Source of the DNA: Thalassospira sp. UBA1131
Lineage (GTDB): Bacteria; Pseudomonadota; Alphaproteobacteria; Rhodospirillales; Thalassospiraceae
DNA: 6,393 nucleotides
Direction: 5' to 3'
NCBI RefSeq assembly: GCF_002311515.1
Contig: NZ_DCAO01000070.1
Coordinates: forward strand, 1,942-8,334
Shown: piece by piece, positions 5,969-6,393 of the stretch
Position numbering within the stretch: position 1 is the stretch's first letter
Layout: every line of letters begins with the position of its first letter
Notes under the pieces: generated by a model
What the model was told of the DNA's origin: nothing
Databases searched by the model: none
The model's input: the letters and a program-made list of their open reading frames with translations, nothing else
Position numbers and translations under genes: made by a program

Positions 5969-6393
5969 ATGACAATCGGTAACGGACTTCGGCGCGTTTA
6001 TGCATTGGGTATGGTCTCGCTTGGTGGATTGCTAAGCGCATGCGGCGGTGGCAACCCGTTCGAAGAACAGCCGGTCCCGGTTTGTCCGGCGGCCTATCTG
6101 CCAAAGGATACGGCAAAGCTTGTCCAGTTCAGTGGTGCTGGCCGTGACCTGACCGATGTGATCGTCGAAGCCGAATTCACAGGCTACGTTGGTGACTGCG
6201 GCTATGACCTTGATGACAAGGAACTTGATGTCATCATCAGTCCGATCATTACCGCCGAGCTTGGACCGGCAGCCCAAAACCGCAACGTTCAATTCAAATA
6301 TTTCGTCGCCCTGCGTGACCCGAACGGCACCTTCATTCAGAAGTCGGTGTTTGACGTTAATATGGCGTTTGCCGACAATCTGAACATGGCACG
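5969..6393 (+). CDS. Uncharacterised lipoprotein (3' end outside window)
   Basis: An ATG with a good ribosome site opens a frame that runs without a stop for 141 codons to the window edge. The N-terminus is a lipoprotein signal peptide: Arg8-Arg9, a hydrophobic stretch (10-22) and the lipobox LSAC with the lipidated cysteine at residue 25. The next residues are Gly-Gly-Gly-Asn, with no Asp at +2, so outer-membrane sorting is likely. The mature part has two further cysteines, Cys39 and Cys77, which could form a disulfide in the periplasm. Alternating polar and hydrophobic residues (about 50-135, for example VQFKYFVALRDPNGTF) suggest a beta-rich fold. It resembles uncharacterised lipoproteins I associate with alphaproteobacteria, but I cannot name a family or function. 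It is transcribed away from ispH. Confidence 0.85.
   Translation, partial: MTIGNGLRRVYALGMVSLGGLLSACGGGNPFEEQPVPVCPAAYLPKDTAKLVQFSGAGRDLTDVIVEAEFTGYVGDCGYDLDDKELDVIISPIITAELGPAAQNRNVQFKYFVALRDPNGTFIQKSVFDVNMAFADNLNMA

Overview
The window reads as ordinary chromosome of an alphaproteobacterium. A genus such as Thalassospira or another Rhodospirillales member is my guess. The evidence is the medium-to-high GC content, an ethylmalonyl-CoA mutase, the gene order ispH-thrB-rnhA, and a homoserine kinase of the APH-fold type. I could not test the genus by search. I see no mobile elements, tRNA or rRNA genes, CRISPR arrays or phage genes.

Layout from left to right. (1) Positions 1-561 (+) hold the C-terminal end of ethylmalonyl-CoA mutase, i.e. 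its B12-binding domain; the gene starts upstream of the window. (2) A hairpin at 592-627 lies between two convergent genes and can terminate both. (3) Positions 647-3046 (-) encode a membrane-bound GGDEF-EAL protein with a periplasmic sensor, HAMP and PAS domains. Its start is probably a TTG at 3046, because a good promoter lies between that codon and the longer frame that opens at GTG 3118. (4) Positions 3047-3275 are AT-rich and carry this promoter with several small dyad and half-site repeats. (5) Positions 3276-5712 (-) hold a compact three-gene cluster transcribed ispH, thrB, rnhA. (6) Positions 5713-5968 are a divergent intergenic region. (7) From 5969 (+) to the right edge runs the start of an uncharacterised lipoprotein gene, cut off by the window end.

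The genes do not form one pathway. ispH (isoprenoid precursors), thrB (threonine synthesis) and rnhA (RNA-DNA hybrid removal) are housekeeping genes that commonly sit together in alphaproteobacteria. The mutase belongs to acetyl-CoA assimilation by the ethylmalonyl-CoA pathway, and the GGDEF-EAL protein to c-di-GMP signalling. I found no convincing undescribed system. The least explained items are the lipoprotein, the sensor domain of the GGDEF-EAL protein, and the small dyads in the two regulatory regions.
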